This document shows, in pieces, positions 25,031 through 33,656 of a stretch of DNA of 64,000 bases (positions are counted from its first letter, which is position 1; every line of letters starts with the position of its first letter). The translations under genes were made by a program, and so were the position numbers. The DNA comes from Prevotella sp. P3-122 (lineage in GTDB: Bacteria > Bacteroidota > Bacteroidia > Bacteroidales > Bacteroidaceae), in assembly GCF_002251365.1 (NCBI RefSeq), contig NZ_NPJH01000030.1:62001-126000 (forward strand), read 5' to 3'. The notes under the pieces are model-generated. The model was not told the origin of the DNA. It did not search any database and saw only the letters and a program-made list of their open reading frames with translations.

Positions 25031-26485
25031 TTACCATGTGAATCTGATTCCGAATGGAACGGTAATGGTAAATGAATGCTCTGTCCAAATGGTACGAGTA
25101 GTACTACCATTAGGTATGTGCCAACTGAATGTTGGTTCCAGATAAACGCCCCAATTATCCGCAAAATTATATTGTAATCCGACACCCGTACCAACAGTCC
25201 ATTGGAATGGTGGGGTAAAATGCCAGCTATTTGAATATGGGGTCACAGTTCCTGTTACATATTGTTCATCTGTCTTGCCAGATAAAGGTATGTTCAGGAT
25301 GATACCTGCGGAAGTGTATGCTGTCCACCTGTTTGCGCTCAACCACTTGTATGACAAGCGTAATGGAATACCCAAGTAATGGATTTTCTGTCGCTTTTGT
25401 ACATAGTAGTCATCCTCACCCAATATGAATTCAGACTTCAGTAGGGAGTATTGAAGACCAGTCTCTACGTTCAAATTTCTATTGATAGTCTTAGTCATGG
25501 ACAATCCAAATGTGATTGGTTTGTCATGATACTCATGCTCTACGATTTTTCCACCGTTTTTAATGTTGTTGATGTTGTTCGTGTTATTGATGGCAATTTC
25601 CATAAGAGCCTTTTCTGCCTCCGACATATTGCCATGCGCATTCTGCTGTAAATACTGAGAATATTCCTCCCAAGTTGAAAACATTTGTGGACCTGAAGGC
25701 TGAGGACCATCAGTAATATCTTCTCCCTTATTGCCAACAAGCATCTTATAAGCAGTCTGAGCCAATGCAGAACCCAAAGAGCCCATGGCAAGTAGTTGCC
25801 ACTTGCTTTCGTAATTTGAAGCCACTTGCTTTGCTATAAATTCTTCTAACTTAGGAACAACCTGTTTCATTGTATCGAGTGATACGGTATCTTTTTCTAT
25901 TGCTATTACAACATTGATTGCCGAATCAGTCTTTTCATAATCAGTTTCATGATCTGTTTGAATGCCAACAGAATCAACAATAACGTAATCCGGTAATTTC
26001 ATTTTGCCTGGACTTGCCGTTGCTAATATATTCTTGTCAACCACAGAAGATTGGGTAGTTGGCTGCACAATTTCACGATCAACAGAACGTTTTCCCTTGG
26101 CAGCATTATTTATATTGGTTACAGGATGTTGCTCATTTTCCGTACTTCTTTTCCAAAACTTATATATTGGTATGCTGACGAGCAATATGGAAATGACAGC
26201 CAGCATTCGCCTGTTTATCATGCTGCGCAACAACACCTTTGCTCTTGTCAATTGTGATGATGAACTGTGTGGCTCAATACCAAGCTTTTCAGCTATTTCT
26301 TTATGCGAAAAGCCATCAATGACAGCCATTCTGAACACGTTGCGGTATCCGGAAGGCAGCTTATCGATTAGCTCAAAAAGCTCTTTTTCTTCCAAATTGG
26401 AATCTGAAGTATAAGAACTTTCCACATAAAAAAATTGGTTATTCCAACTTAAAGCAGTACCTTTGCTCTCATTAAAACCCGCCAA
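25031..26485 (-). CDS. Sigma-70 region 4 fused to a membrane helix and outer-membrane beta-barrel (5'-truncated)
   Basis: A 484-residue frame. Residues ~35-95 are sigma region 4 (LIDKLPSGYRNVFRMAVIDG, FSHKEIAEKLGI, SSSSQLTRAKVLL). They run directly into a membrane helix (MLAVISILLVSIPIYKFW), a polar, Ser/Thr- and Asn-rich linker, and a C-terminal ~180-residue beta-barrel ending in Trp (VPFGIRFTW), as outer-membrane proteins do. Sigma region 2 is missing. The only start near the N-terminus is TTG at 26485; the frame is open a little further but soon enters Abi-gene DNA. It is likely a 5'-truncated gene from a family of sigma/barrel fusions; whether it is expressed is unclear. Confidence 0.7.
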   Translation of the reverse strand: MAGFNESKGTALSWNNQFFYVESSYTSDSNLEEKELFELIDKLPSGYRNVFRMAVIDGFSHKEIAEKLGIEPHSSSSQLTRAKVLLRSMINRRMLAVISILLVSIPIYKFWKRSTENEQHPVTNINNAAKGKRSVDREIVQPTTQSSVVDKNILATASPGKMKLPDYVIVDSVGIQTDHETDYEKTDSAINVVIAIEKDTVSLDTMKQVVPKLEEFIAKQVASNYESKWQLLAMGSLGSALAQTAYKMLVGNKGEDITDGPQPSGPQMFSTWEEYSQYLQQNAHGNMSEAEKALMEIAINNTNNINNIKNGGKIVEHEYHDKPITFGLSMTKTINRNLNVETGLQYSLLKSEFILGEDDYYVQKRQKIHYLGIPLRLSYKWLSANRWTAYTSAGIILNIPLSGKTDEQYVTGTVTPYSNSWHFTPPFQWTVGTGVGLQYNFADNWGVYLEPTFSWHIPNGSTTRTIWTEHSFTITVPFGIRFTW

Positions 26486-26493
26486 GCCTCTCC

Positions 26494-26778
26494 ATGATGC
26501 TCAAATGTGCGGGTCGTTTTGTTTTATTATGGCACATTATACAAAGACTTCCATTAGGTGTGCTGACAAGGATATACGATAACATCAGGAGCAACCAGAT
26601 TCGAAAGAAGACAGCACAAGAGTTCTCCCTGGGAGTGCCTGTCTTTAACTCATGGATGACGATTATCACTTTTGCCAGAAACAACTGAAGTCATCACGCT
26701 CGCGTATGGAACCGTACGATACAATTATACAAGACGGGCGAGGATGGGAAACAGCACATCCTCGCCCGATTTGATTGA
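26494..26778 (+). pseudogene. Abi-family (Abi_2, AbiD/F-like) abortive-infection gene remnant
   Basis: The plus frame reads LPLGVLTRIYDNIRSNQIRK and VFNSWMTIITFARNN, then TGA at 26686-26688, then in the same frame SHHARVWNRT and a further 22 codons to TGA at 26776-26778. Abi_2 proteins have 'LSFGxLSxxY.N', 'SWL..L...RNxCAHHxRLWNR' here. The stop sits exactly where the conserved Cys is expected (TGY changed to TGA). The first ~150 residues are absent. It is therefore a dead fragment of a phage-exclusion gene. A hairpin (26736-26767) near its end may act as a terminator. Confidence 0.75.
26736..26767. terminator. Hairpin at the end of the Abi remnant
   Basis: GGGCGAGGATG (26736-26746) and CATCCTCGCCC (26757-26767) form a perfect 11-bp stem, followed on the plus strand by TTTGATTG and an A-run. 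Read on the minus strand the A-run is a T-run placed before the stem, so plus-strand termination is the better fit, though weak. Confidence 0.45.
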
Positions 26779-26875
26779 AAAAAAAACGCCCCAACAATAG
26801 AAAAATTGAGTTTGAATTGAAAAATAATCGCATTTCTGCTTTACATTTTCTACGTCTGAACTGTATTATAAGTGT

Positions 26876-27451
26876 ATGACACGAAAAGAAATGATGAACG
26901 AGCGAGCGCAGAGTGATGTTCGCATCAACTCTGCCGAGCGAGGAGGAATTGGACGGAGTCAAATCGAAAGTCTGTTCAAGACACACTACACGCAGATGTA
27001 TCATCTGGCACTCACATTGCTCTTCGATGAAGCGGAGAGCAAGGACGTGGTGAGCGATGTGTTCGCCAGTCTGCTTAGCGGTAGCACCATTGTGAGAGCA
27101 GACAACGCAAAGGCATTCCTCTTGGCGAGCGTGCGCCATCGCTGTCTGAATATGTTGCAGCACAAACAGGTGCAAGAACGCTTTGCACGCCTGCTTACCG
27201 AGGGCACTGATACACCTGTTAGCGACAATCTGGTGGAAGAGCAAATGCGGATGGAAGAACTGATGCGCTACGTGCGGGAAAACCTCTCGTCGTTAGAGCA
27301 GCAAATCTTCCGATTGCGCTACCTAAAGGAGATGACCTGCCAGGAAGTGGCCGGAGCGCTGAACGTCAGCCGTCAGACCGTCCACACCCACCTGAAGCAG
27401 ACTGTGGAGAAAATAAGAAAGTATTTTAATTCAAACTCAAAAGCAATATGA
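26876..27451 (+). CDS. ECF sigma factor (FecI-like)
   Basis: A 191-aa sigma-70 of the extracytoplasmic-function type. Region 2 covers about residues 28-95 (IESLFKTHYTQMYHLALTLL, DVVSDVFASLL, AFLLASVRHRCLN) and region 4 about 125-180 (LEQQIFRLRYLKEMTCQEVA, NVSRQTVHTHLKQ). It should direct RNA polymerase to promoters of its own receptor system. ATG at 26876 is used; starts at 26891 or 26894 are also possible. It overlaps the anti-sigma gene by 4 bp (ATGA). No TAnnTTTG promoter is apparent upstream. Confidence 0.9.
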   Translation: MTRKEMMNERAQSDVRINSAERGGIGRSQIESLFKTHYTQMYHLALTLLFDEAESKDVVSDVFASLLSGSTIVRADNAKAFLLASVRHRCLNMLQHKQVQERFARLLTEGTDTPVSDNLVEEQMRMEELMRYVRENLSSLEQQIFRLRYLKEMTCQEVAGALNVSRQTVHTHLKQTVEKIRKYFNSNSKAI

Positions 27452-28284
27452 TGACCGAAGAACGTTTTCATGAAGACGAGAGCAGAGGCCATGCTCGTAT
27501 GGACTATGCCGAGGCAAGGAAAAAGTCGCATGAAATGCAACAGCGTATAGAGTGGCTTCTGGAATTGCAAGACCACCCTGAGCAACTGACCGACGAGCAG
27601 TTGCAGCAGATACTCGCCGAAGACGAGATGCGTCACCTCGTGCAGCAACTTGGATTTGCCAAGCGTGCCTTCAAGCACGACGCGCTTAAAAACGACACCC
27701 CAGATGTGGATGCCGAATGGGAGAAGTTTGCAGCCAGCCATTCAGAAGAACTGACGAACGCAGCAAGGGCAGAGGGCAAGCTTGCTTGCACTATGCCTTG
27801 CAAGGAGGAAGAAGACGAAAGTCAGTTGGAAATCCTCGACGAAGGAGAATATAAGCCCCGTCTTCGCGCTTACCTCGCACCTCGCAAGATAGCTGCATCC
27901 TTCATCGGTGTACTCCTGGTTTCGGGCATTGCCTTTGCCGCTATCCAAGTTGTGCGAAATATCAGCACGCCCAAACCGCAACAGCCCACAACAGAGAAAA
28001 CGACAGACATTAATCCAGTCACTTCCCTGCCAGCAGATACGGTTCAGGCCGACACAATTTCCGTTGAGCCATACATCTTCAACAATGTGCCACTCGACTC
28101 CATGCTCACAGCCATTGCTACAGCCCACGGTGTCGGCGTGAAGTTTGAGAATGAAGCGGACCGCCACCTTCGTTTCCACTTTGTATGGAAACGTGAAGAC
28201 AGTCTCTCGCGTGTTGTAGAAAAGTTGAACACCTTCGAGGCCGTGAACATCGGCATGGAAGACAAAACATTGGTAGTAAAATGA
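27448..28284 (+). CDS. FecR-like anti-sigma factor with DUF4974-type C-terminus
   Basis: A 278-aa inner-membrane protein. The cytoplasmic N-terminal ~145 residues are helical and acidic (LLELQDHPEQLTDEQLQQIL), as expected of a sigma-binding region; one membrane helix follows (KIAASFIGVLLVSGIAFAAI, about 149-170). The periplasmic part ends in a DUF4974/STN-like module (YIFNNVPLDSMLTAIATAHG ... NTFEAVNIGMEDKTLVVK). It lacks a recognisable central FecR domain. It is joined by ATGA overlaps to the sigma gene before it and the receptor after it, the classic order of a surface-signalling operon. Confidence 0.85.
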   Translation: MMTEERFHEDESRGHARMDYAEARKKSHEMQQRIEWLLELQDHPEQLTDEQLQQILAEDEMRHLVQQLGFAKRAFKHDALKNDTPDVDAEWEKFAASHSEELTNAARAEGKLACTMPCKEEEDESQLEILDEGEYKPRLRAYLAPRKIAASFIGVLLVSGIAFAAIQVVRNISTPKPQQPTTEKTTDINPVTSLPADTVQADTISVEPYIFNNVPLDSMLTAIATAHGVGVKFENEADRHLRFHFVWKREDSLSRVVEKLNTFEAVNIGMEDKTLVVK

Positions 28285-30839
28285 GACGTACGCTATATAC
28301 TCTGACGCTCGTGGCCTGCATCCTCTGCATGCCACTTGGCACCTTCGCCCAGCGTGTCACGCATACATATAATAATGTGACGCTCAGCGAGGCCCTGCTC
28401 CAGTTGAACAACGAGCAGACGGAATACGTCGTCAACTTCCTCTACAACGAACTGGAGGACTTCCGCATCACAGCCACCATCAAGAATAAGAAACTGCCCG
28501 ATGCCATCCAGCAGATGATAGGCTTCTACCCAGTTCGTATGACCGTGAAACCCGATGACCACGAAATCTATGTGGAGTGTACCCACAAGACAGATCGCCA
28601 CTTGACGGGAACCATCATTGATGAACAGGGCCAGCCTGTGGCCTACGCCAACATTGCCATCCTCAATCCTGCCGACTCCACGCTGCTTAGCGGTGGTGTC
28701 AGCAACGAAAGCGGTTACTTTGCTATTCCCTACGAACAGCCCACCGTGATCGCCCGTATCTCCTACGTCGGTTACAAGACCGTCTACAGACTCTGCGATA
28801 AGGCCGAGGTGGGGACAATTCGGATGCAGCCAGATAACTATACATTAAAAGGAGTTACCGTGAAAAGTCATAGGCTGCTATATACTTCAACAGTCAGGGG
28901 CCTGCAGGTCTCGATTCAAGGCACTCCTTTGGAGCAATTCGGTTCTGCCAACGAAATGCTCACCCATCTGCCCTTGATGATGAGCAACGGCGAGATAGCA
29001 GGTCATGGAAAGCCCGAAATCTACATCAACAACAAGAAAGTGAGAGGAGAGGACGAATTAGAGCGTCTGCGAGCAGATGAGGTCAAGTCGGTAGATATTA
29101 TCACACAGCCAGGAACTGAATATGACGCCGCTGTCTCGTCGGTAATCCGCATCAAGACTGTCCGTCGCACAGGCGAAGGCTGGAGCGGCAACTTCTCTGG
29201 TGCTTACCGACAAGGGTACGAACATTATGAGAGTGCCAATGCTGCCCTGAACTATCGCCTACGGAACGGTATGGACTTCTTCGTTCGAGGTTACCTGACA
29301 GACAACAACACACAGACGGTAAAAACAACAGACGAACAATTGCAGGCATCGTCCATTTGGAACCATCGAAAAGAAGAGGAATACAAGTATCAGATGAAAT
29401 ACTATTTTGCCGACCTCGGATGGAACTGGGAAATCAACGACCACCATTCCATTGGCTTTACCTATACGGCCAACAACTATATCGGCGACCGAAAGTATAT
29501 CTGCGCCAATGACATGCAAACCATGCAGGACGGTATGATGTGGGACGAAGGGCATAGTACGACAACGACGCTGACTAAGCCTAAGTTAAAGCATAGTATC
29601 AATGCCTATTATATCGGAGAAATCGGGAAGTGGAAGGTGGATTTCAGTGCAGACTATTACAATGCCCATTCCCAAAACGAGATGAGCGGAGGCACAGAGG
29701 GCGAGACACCCGTTAGCAGCAGTACGGCCACGAAGAACCAACTGATTGCCGAGAAACTGGTCATCACAGCCCCTGTTCCCATTGGCAAGCTAACCTTTGG
29801 AGAGGAGGCATCCACCGTTGACCGCACCAGCGACTTCACCCAAAGCGGCTTCTCTGCCGACAACCACATCCGACAGCAAACTGCTATCTGGAGCGTTTTT
29901 GCCAATTACTCGCTAAAAGTGGGGAGCCTCTCCGTCAATGCAGGGCTGCGCTGGCAGAATGAGCACAACCGTTACGAACTTGACGGTGTGCGCAACGACG
30001 AGATGAGTCCTAACTACCACGTGTTGATACCCCGGTTGTCCATCAGTTATCAGCACTCACTTTGGACCCATTCGCTCTCCTACCAGTGTACACGAAACAA
30101 CCCGCCATATTCCATCCTGTCATCGGCAGTCACCTATACCAGTAAGTATGAATACAATAGTGGCAACCCTTTCCTTCAGCCCCAAACCAACCATCGTGTT
30201 GAGTGGAAATCGCAGTGGAAGTGGATATACGCCGAAGCCATTTACGGGTATCAGGAAAATGTATATCACTCTATACGTTCTACCTACGACGATGTCAACC
30301 ATCCTGGTGCGATTCTAACCGACTTCCGCACCGTTCCAAAGACACAGTACTACATGATAGTTCTCAACGCCACACCCAAAATCGGCATCTGGCAGATGAA
30401 CTATTCAGCAGAGTTCGCTGTGCAAGACCATGATTACGGGGAGTTGGGCATTGCCCACAACTGGCACGGACTGATGACTGACTTCACGTTCGACAACACT
30501 TTTACCCTGCCTCACGCATGGATGCTGAATGTAACGGGAAGCATCACGCCCTATCAGAAGTCAGCCTATTGGATAAACAAGACAACTGGAAGTCTCGACC
30601 TCCGCCTTAGCAAACAATTCCTGCGGGACAAAAGCCTCAATGTAGCCCTCGTCGCCAGTGACATCTTGCGCACTAAATACGACGAAGGAACGGCATATGG
30701 CGGTATAGGGTACAGAAATATCTTTCGTCTTTATCGCGATGCCCGTCGAATTGGGTTCAATGTATCTTGGCGGTTCAATGCCACGAAGAGCAGATACAAG
30801 GGTAGCCATGCAGGACAAAGTGAACGTAACCGACTATAA
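28281..30839 (+). CDS. Outer-membrane signalling receptor (STN + CarboxypepD_reg + OMP beta-barrel)
   Basis: An 852-aa protein with a signal peptide (cut after GTFAQ). Residues ~25-105 form an STN/secretin-like signalling domain (YNNVTLSEALLQLNNEQTEY). A carboxypeptidase-regulatory-like beta domain follows (about 108-195: GTIIDEQGQPVAYANIAIL), then a plug-like region (INNKKVRGEDELERLRADEV, SVDIITQPGTEYDA) and a large beta-barrel. It should sense or import a ligand and signal through the anti-sigma factor; the ligand is not known. It starts inside the anti-sigma stop (ATGA). It is the first of two tandem paralogues. Confidence 0.88.
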   Translation: MRRTLYTLTLVACILCMPLGTFAQRVTHTYNNVTLSEALLQLNNEQTEYVVNFLYNELEDFRITATIKNKKLPDAIQQMIGFYPVRMTVKPDDHEIYVECTHKTDRHLTGTIIDEQGQPVAYANIAILNPADSTLLSGGVSNESGYFAIPYEQPTVIARISYVGYKTVYRLCDKAEVGTIRMQPDNYTLKGVTVKSHRLLYTSTVRGLQVSIQGTPLEQFGSANEMLTHLPLMMSNGEIAGHGKPEIYINNKKVRGEDELERLRADEVKSVDIITQPGTEYDAAVSSVIRIKTVRRTGEGWSGNFSGAYRQGYEHYESANAALNYRLRNGMDFFVRGYLTDNNTQTVKTTDEQLQASSIWNHRKEEEYKYQMKYYFADLGWNWEINDHHSIGFTYTANNYIGDRKYICANDMQTMQDGMMWDEGHSTTTTLTKPKLKHSINAYYIGEIGKWKVDFSADYYNAHSQNEMSGGTEGETPVSSSTATKNQLIAEKLVITAPVPIGKLTFGEEASTVDRTSDFTQSGFSADNHIRQQTAIWSVFANYSLKVGSLSVNAGLRWQNEHNRYELDGVRNDEMSPNYHVLIPRLSISYQHSLWTHSLSYQCTRNNPPYSILSSAVTYTSKYEYNSGNPFLQPQTNHRVEWKSQWKWIYAEAIYGYQENVYHSIRSTYDDVNHPGAILTDFRTVPKTQYYMIVLNATPKIGIWQMNYSAEFAVQDHDYGELGIAHNWHGLMTDFTFDNTFTLPHAWMLNVTGSITPYQKSAYWINKTTGSLDLRLSKQFLRDKSLNVALVASDILRTKYDEGTAYGGIGYRNIFRLYRDARRIGFNVSWRFNATKSRYKGSHAGQSERNRL

Positions 30840-30853
30840 CTCTCTCTCGTTTC

Positions 30854-30892
30854 GATGGGCAGTCGTCGGCCTTGTGCTGACGCTGCCCCATC
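30854..30892 (+). terminator. Hairpin after the first receptor gene
   Basis: GATGGGCAG (30854-30862) pairs with CTGCCCCATC (30883-30892) around an inner CGTC/GACG stem. There is no T-run after it, so it may only weaken transcription into the second receptor gene. The same element, with a T-run, follows the second copy. Confidence 0.5.
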
Positions 30893-30947
30893 CATAACTG
30901 CAAATGTCAGACAAATATCAGGGAGAAGACAAAACATTGGTAGTAAA

Positions 30948-33509
30948 ATGAGACATACGCTATATACTCTGACGCTCGTGGCCTGCATCCTCTGCATGCC
31001 ACTTGGCACCTTCGCCCAGCGTGTCACGCATACATATAATAATGTGTCGCTCAGCAAGGCCCTGCTCCAGTTGAACAACGAGCAGACGGAATACATCGTC
31101 AACTTCCTCTACAACGAGCTGGAGGACTTCCGCATCACAGCCACCATCAAGAACAAGCGTCTGCCCGATGCCATCCAGCAGATGATAGGCTTCTATCCCG
31201 TCCGCATGACAGTGAAACCCGACGACCGAGAAATCTATGTGGAGTGTACCCACAAGACCGACCGCCACCTGAAGGGCACCATCATCGACGAACAAGGATT
31301 GCCGTTGGCATACGCTAATGTTGCCATTCTAAACCTTGCCGACAGCACCCTCCTTGGCGGTGGCGTTTCGAATGAAAGTGGCTACTTCGCTATTCCATAC
31401 GAACAAGATAAAGTTCTTGCCCGCATTTCATACGTCGGTTACAAGACCATATTCAAGATATGTAACCAGCCCGAAGTAGGTACTATTCGCTTACAGCCAG
31501 ACAACTACACTTTGAATGCCGTGACCGTGAAGGGCTACAAGCCAACAATGAAGATGACCAATGGTGGCATGGAAGTTGCAATCGAAAACACTATCCTTGC
31601 TAAAATGGGAACGGCATTTGATGTGCTCAGCCAACTGCCGCGTGTGTCAGTGAACAATGATGCCGTCACCGTATTTGGCAAGGGTGCACCGCTCATCTAT
31701 ATCAACAACAAGCGCATGACGAACAGTCAGGAACTGCGCGAATTGAAATCGGAAGACATTAAGTCAATAGAAGTCATCACTAACCCTGGAGCGGAATACG
31801 ATGCCGAGGTGGAGGCTGTCATCCGTATTAAGACGAAGCGCCGTCAATCAAGCGGATTCAGCATACGTAACGATGCATACGGTTCATACAACAAATGGAT
31901 GTCGGGCTTCGACCAACTGACCTTGAAATATCAGACGAAGAAATTTGAGTTTATCAACAGTACGTATGTTGATGCGGATAAAAGCGGTGAGGACAATCAA
32001 CTTGATATAAATCTTTATACTGACGAGAATAAAATTCACATCAGCCAGAAAATCCCTGTTGAGATGAGCAGTACGGCTCTATCGGAATATTTTGCCTCCG
32101 ATTATTACGTTAATGACAGCAACTCCATTGGGGCTTCGTATCGGTATTACGGAAGCTTGCATGGCCGCTTAAAGGGCAGCAGTCATCAGACCATTCTGCG
32201 AAACAACCAGCCGGAAGGCATCGTGGATATGACGGAAGTTGTTGAGAGTGACTACCAGCGGCACACGGCCAATATCTACTATGTGGGAAAGATGGGCAAA
32301 CTTGGGATTGATTTCAACGGCTCATATTTCAACTACCGCAGTGGAAGAGATGATGAAGCAGTTGAAACAAGTATCGAACTGGGCAGTCGCAACGTTCACT
32401 CCGACAGCCGTCAGCATAGCCAGGTCTATGCAGCCAAACTGATGTTCGACTATCCGCTGCTGGGTGGTAAACTGTCATTTGGAACTGAAATGTCAAAAAC
32501 CAAGTCTCATGGCCTGTTTCGTAATCTGGAGCAGTACGTACCCTCTTCTGAGACGGATATTCACGAGCGTAATTTATCCGGGGTTGCCCAGTACGCCCAG
32601 TCGCTGAAGCGTTGGAGCATAGGGGTAGGCATCCGCTACGAAAATGTCGTCCGAGATTATTTCTCAGAGGGCGTAAGACAGAACGATGTCAGCCGACGTT
32701 ATAACAACGTATTTCCCAATCTCTCGCTTTCATGGCAACGGGGCGAGTGGAGCCTGCAACTTAATGCCACCGAAAAGATGCACCGCCCCAGCTATAGAAG
32801 CCTGAGCAACTATATGCAGTATGACAATCGTTACCTGTACGAAGGGGGTAATCCGTCGCTGCTGCCAGAACGTGTTTATAATACAGAGGCTAGCCTTATC
32901 TACAAGTGGGTGTACGCCTCCCTCGGACATAAGTATGTGAAGGACGAAATGGTGTGGACCAATTCGCTGCTCGGACAACAGGAGATTGCCTATACTACCA
33001 ACAGAAATTTCGACCACCAGCAGATGCTCTTTGCCTCCATCTCACTCTCACCGCGATTCGGCAAGTACCAGCCAATGGTAGAGGTGAACTACCAGCAGCA
33101 GTTCTTCGACACGCAGGGCTATGGTTCACGCGAAGCCCTCAGCAAACCAGGCTTTGGTTTCAGATTCAATAACCGCTGCGCGTTCACCGAATCATTGATG
33201 GCCACCCTGTCCTTGCAAGGCGTTACTCGCCAGTACGGCGGTTTCCGTATGAAGCGTGAAGGGCTTCTCGTCGACTTTACCCTGCGCAAATCATTTGCAA
33301 AAGACACGTGGGTAGTCTATCTTATGGCTTCTGACATCTTCAAGACTTGGCGTGAACGCTGGACGATGTATGGTCAGGGGGCAGAGAGTTCAAAGGACTG
33401 CTACAACTATACTCGCAGCATTTCACTACAAGTAACCTACAACTTCAACGCTAAACGAAGTAAGTACAAGGGCACTGGTGCAGGTAATGACGAAAAGAAC
33501 CGACTATAA
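30948..33509 (+). CDS. Outer-membrane signalling receptor, tandem paralogue
   Basis: An 853-aa paralogue of the preceding gene with the same layout: signal peptide, STN domain, CarboxypepD_reg domain, plug and beta-barrel. The start MRHTLYTLTLVACILCMPLG aligns with the first copy; the longer frame from 30855 is not used. The first ~130 residues are nearly identical at the DNA level, as are the last few codons and the 3' flank, but most of the plug and barrel is strongly diverged. It therefore likely uses the same anti-sigma contact but binds a different ligand. Only 108 bp separate the two genes. Confidence 0.88.
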   Translation: MRHTLYTLTLVACILCMPLGTFAQRVTHTYNNVSLSKALLQLNNEQTEYIVNFLYNELEDFRITATIKNKRLPDAIQQMIGFYPVRMTVKPDDREIYVECTHKTDRHLKGTIIDEQGLPLAYANVAILNLADSTLLGGGVSNESGYFAIPYEQDKVLARISYVGYKTIFKICNQPEVGTIRLQPDNYTLNAVTVKGYKPTMKMTNGGMEVAIENTILAKMGTAFDVLSQLPRVSVNNDAVTVFGKGAPLIYINNKRMTNSQELRELKSEDIKSIEVITNPGAEYDAEVEAVIRIKTKRRQSSGFSIRNDAYGSYNKWMSGFDQLTLKYQTKKFEFINSTYVDADKSGEDNQLDINLYTDENKIHISQKIPVEMSSTALSEYFASDYYVNDSNSIGASYRYYGSLHGRLKGSSHQTILRNNQPEGIVDMTEVVESDYQRHTANIYYVGKMGKLGIDFNGSYFNYRSGRDDEAVETSIELGSRNVHSDSRQHSQVYAAKLMFDYPLLGGKLSFGTEMSKTKSHGLFRNLEQYVPSSETDIHERNLSGVAQYAQSLKRWSIGVGIRYENVVRDYFSEGVRQNDVSRRYNNVFPNLSLSWQRGEWSLQLNATEKMHRPSYRSLSNYMQYDNRYLYEGGNPSLLPERVYNTEASLIYKWVYASLGHKYVKDEMVWTNSLLGQQEIAYTTNRNFDHQQMLFASISLSPRFGKYQPMVEVNYQQQFFDTQGYGSREALSKPGFGFRFNNRCAFTESLMATLSLQGVTRQYGGFRMKREGLLVDFTLRKSFAKDTWVVYLMASDIFKTWRERWTMYGQGAESSKDCYNYTRSISLQVTYNFNAKRSKYKGTGAGNDEKNRL

Positions 33510-33526
33510 ATCTCCCTCGTTTTGAT

Positions 33527-33569
33527 GGGCAGTCGTCGGCCTTGTGCTAACGCTGCCATTCCTCTTTTT
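33527..33569 (+). terminator. Terminator after the second receptor gene
   Basis: GGCAG and CTGCC close a stem with an inner CGTC/AACG pairing (about 33527-33557), followed by TCTTTTT at 33563-33569. It is the counterpart of the hairpin at 30854-30892 but has gained or kept the T-run. Confidence 0.6.
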
Positions 33570-33656
33570 AAGAACAGATAACGCCCAGTGGTGTAATATT
33601 GTCTGACTTCTAGCGTTTATTATAGTAGAACATTACAGAACATATAATCATATTCA

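Larger units (their letters stand above)
28258..33560 (+). repeat. Tandem gene duplication with conserved ends and diverged middle
   Basis: Unit 1 is about 28258-30890 and unit 2 about 30927-33560. Unit 2 even carries a copy of the last ~24 nt of the anti-sigma gene (GACAAAACATTGGTAGTAAA) before its start codon, and both end in the same hairpin sequence (GGGCAGTCGTCGGCCTTGTG). The middle shares only family-level similarity. Confidence 0.85.

Noticed and set aside
19933..26870. Integrative element inserted at tRNA-Ser
   Set aside because: The block lies on the tRNA's 5' side; no integrase, no repeat of the tRNA 3' end and no conjugation genes were seen.
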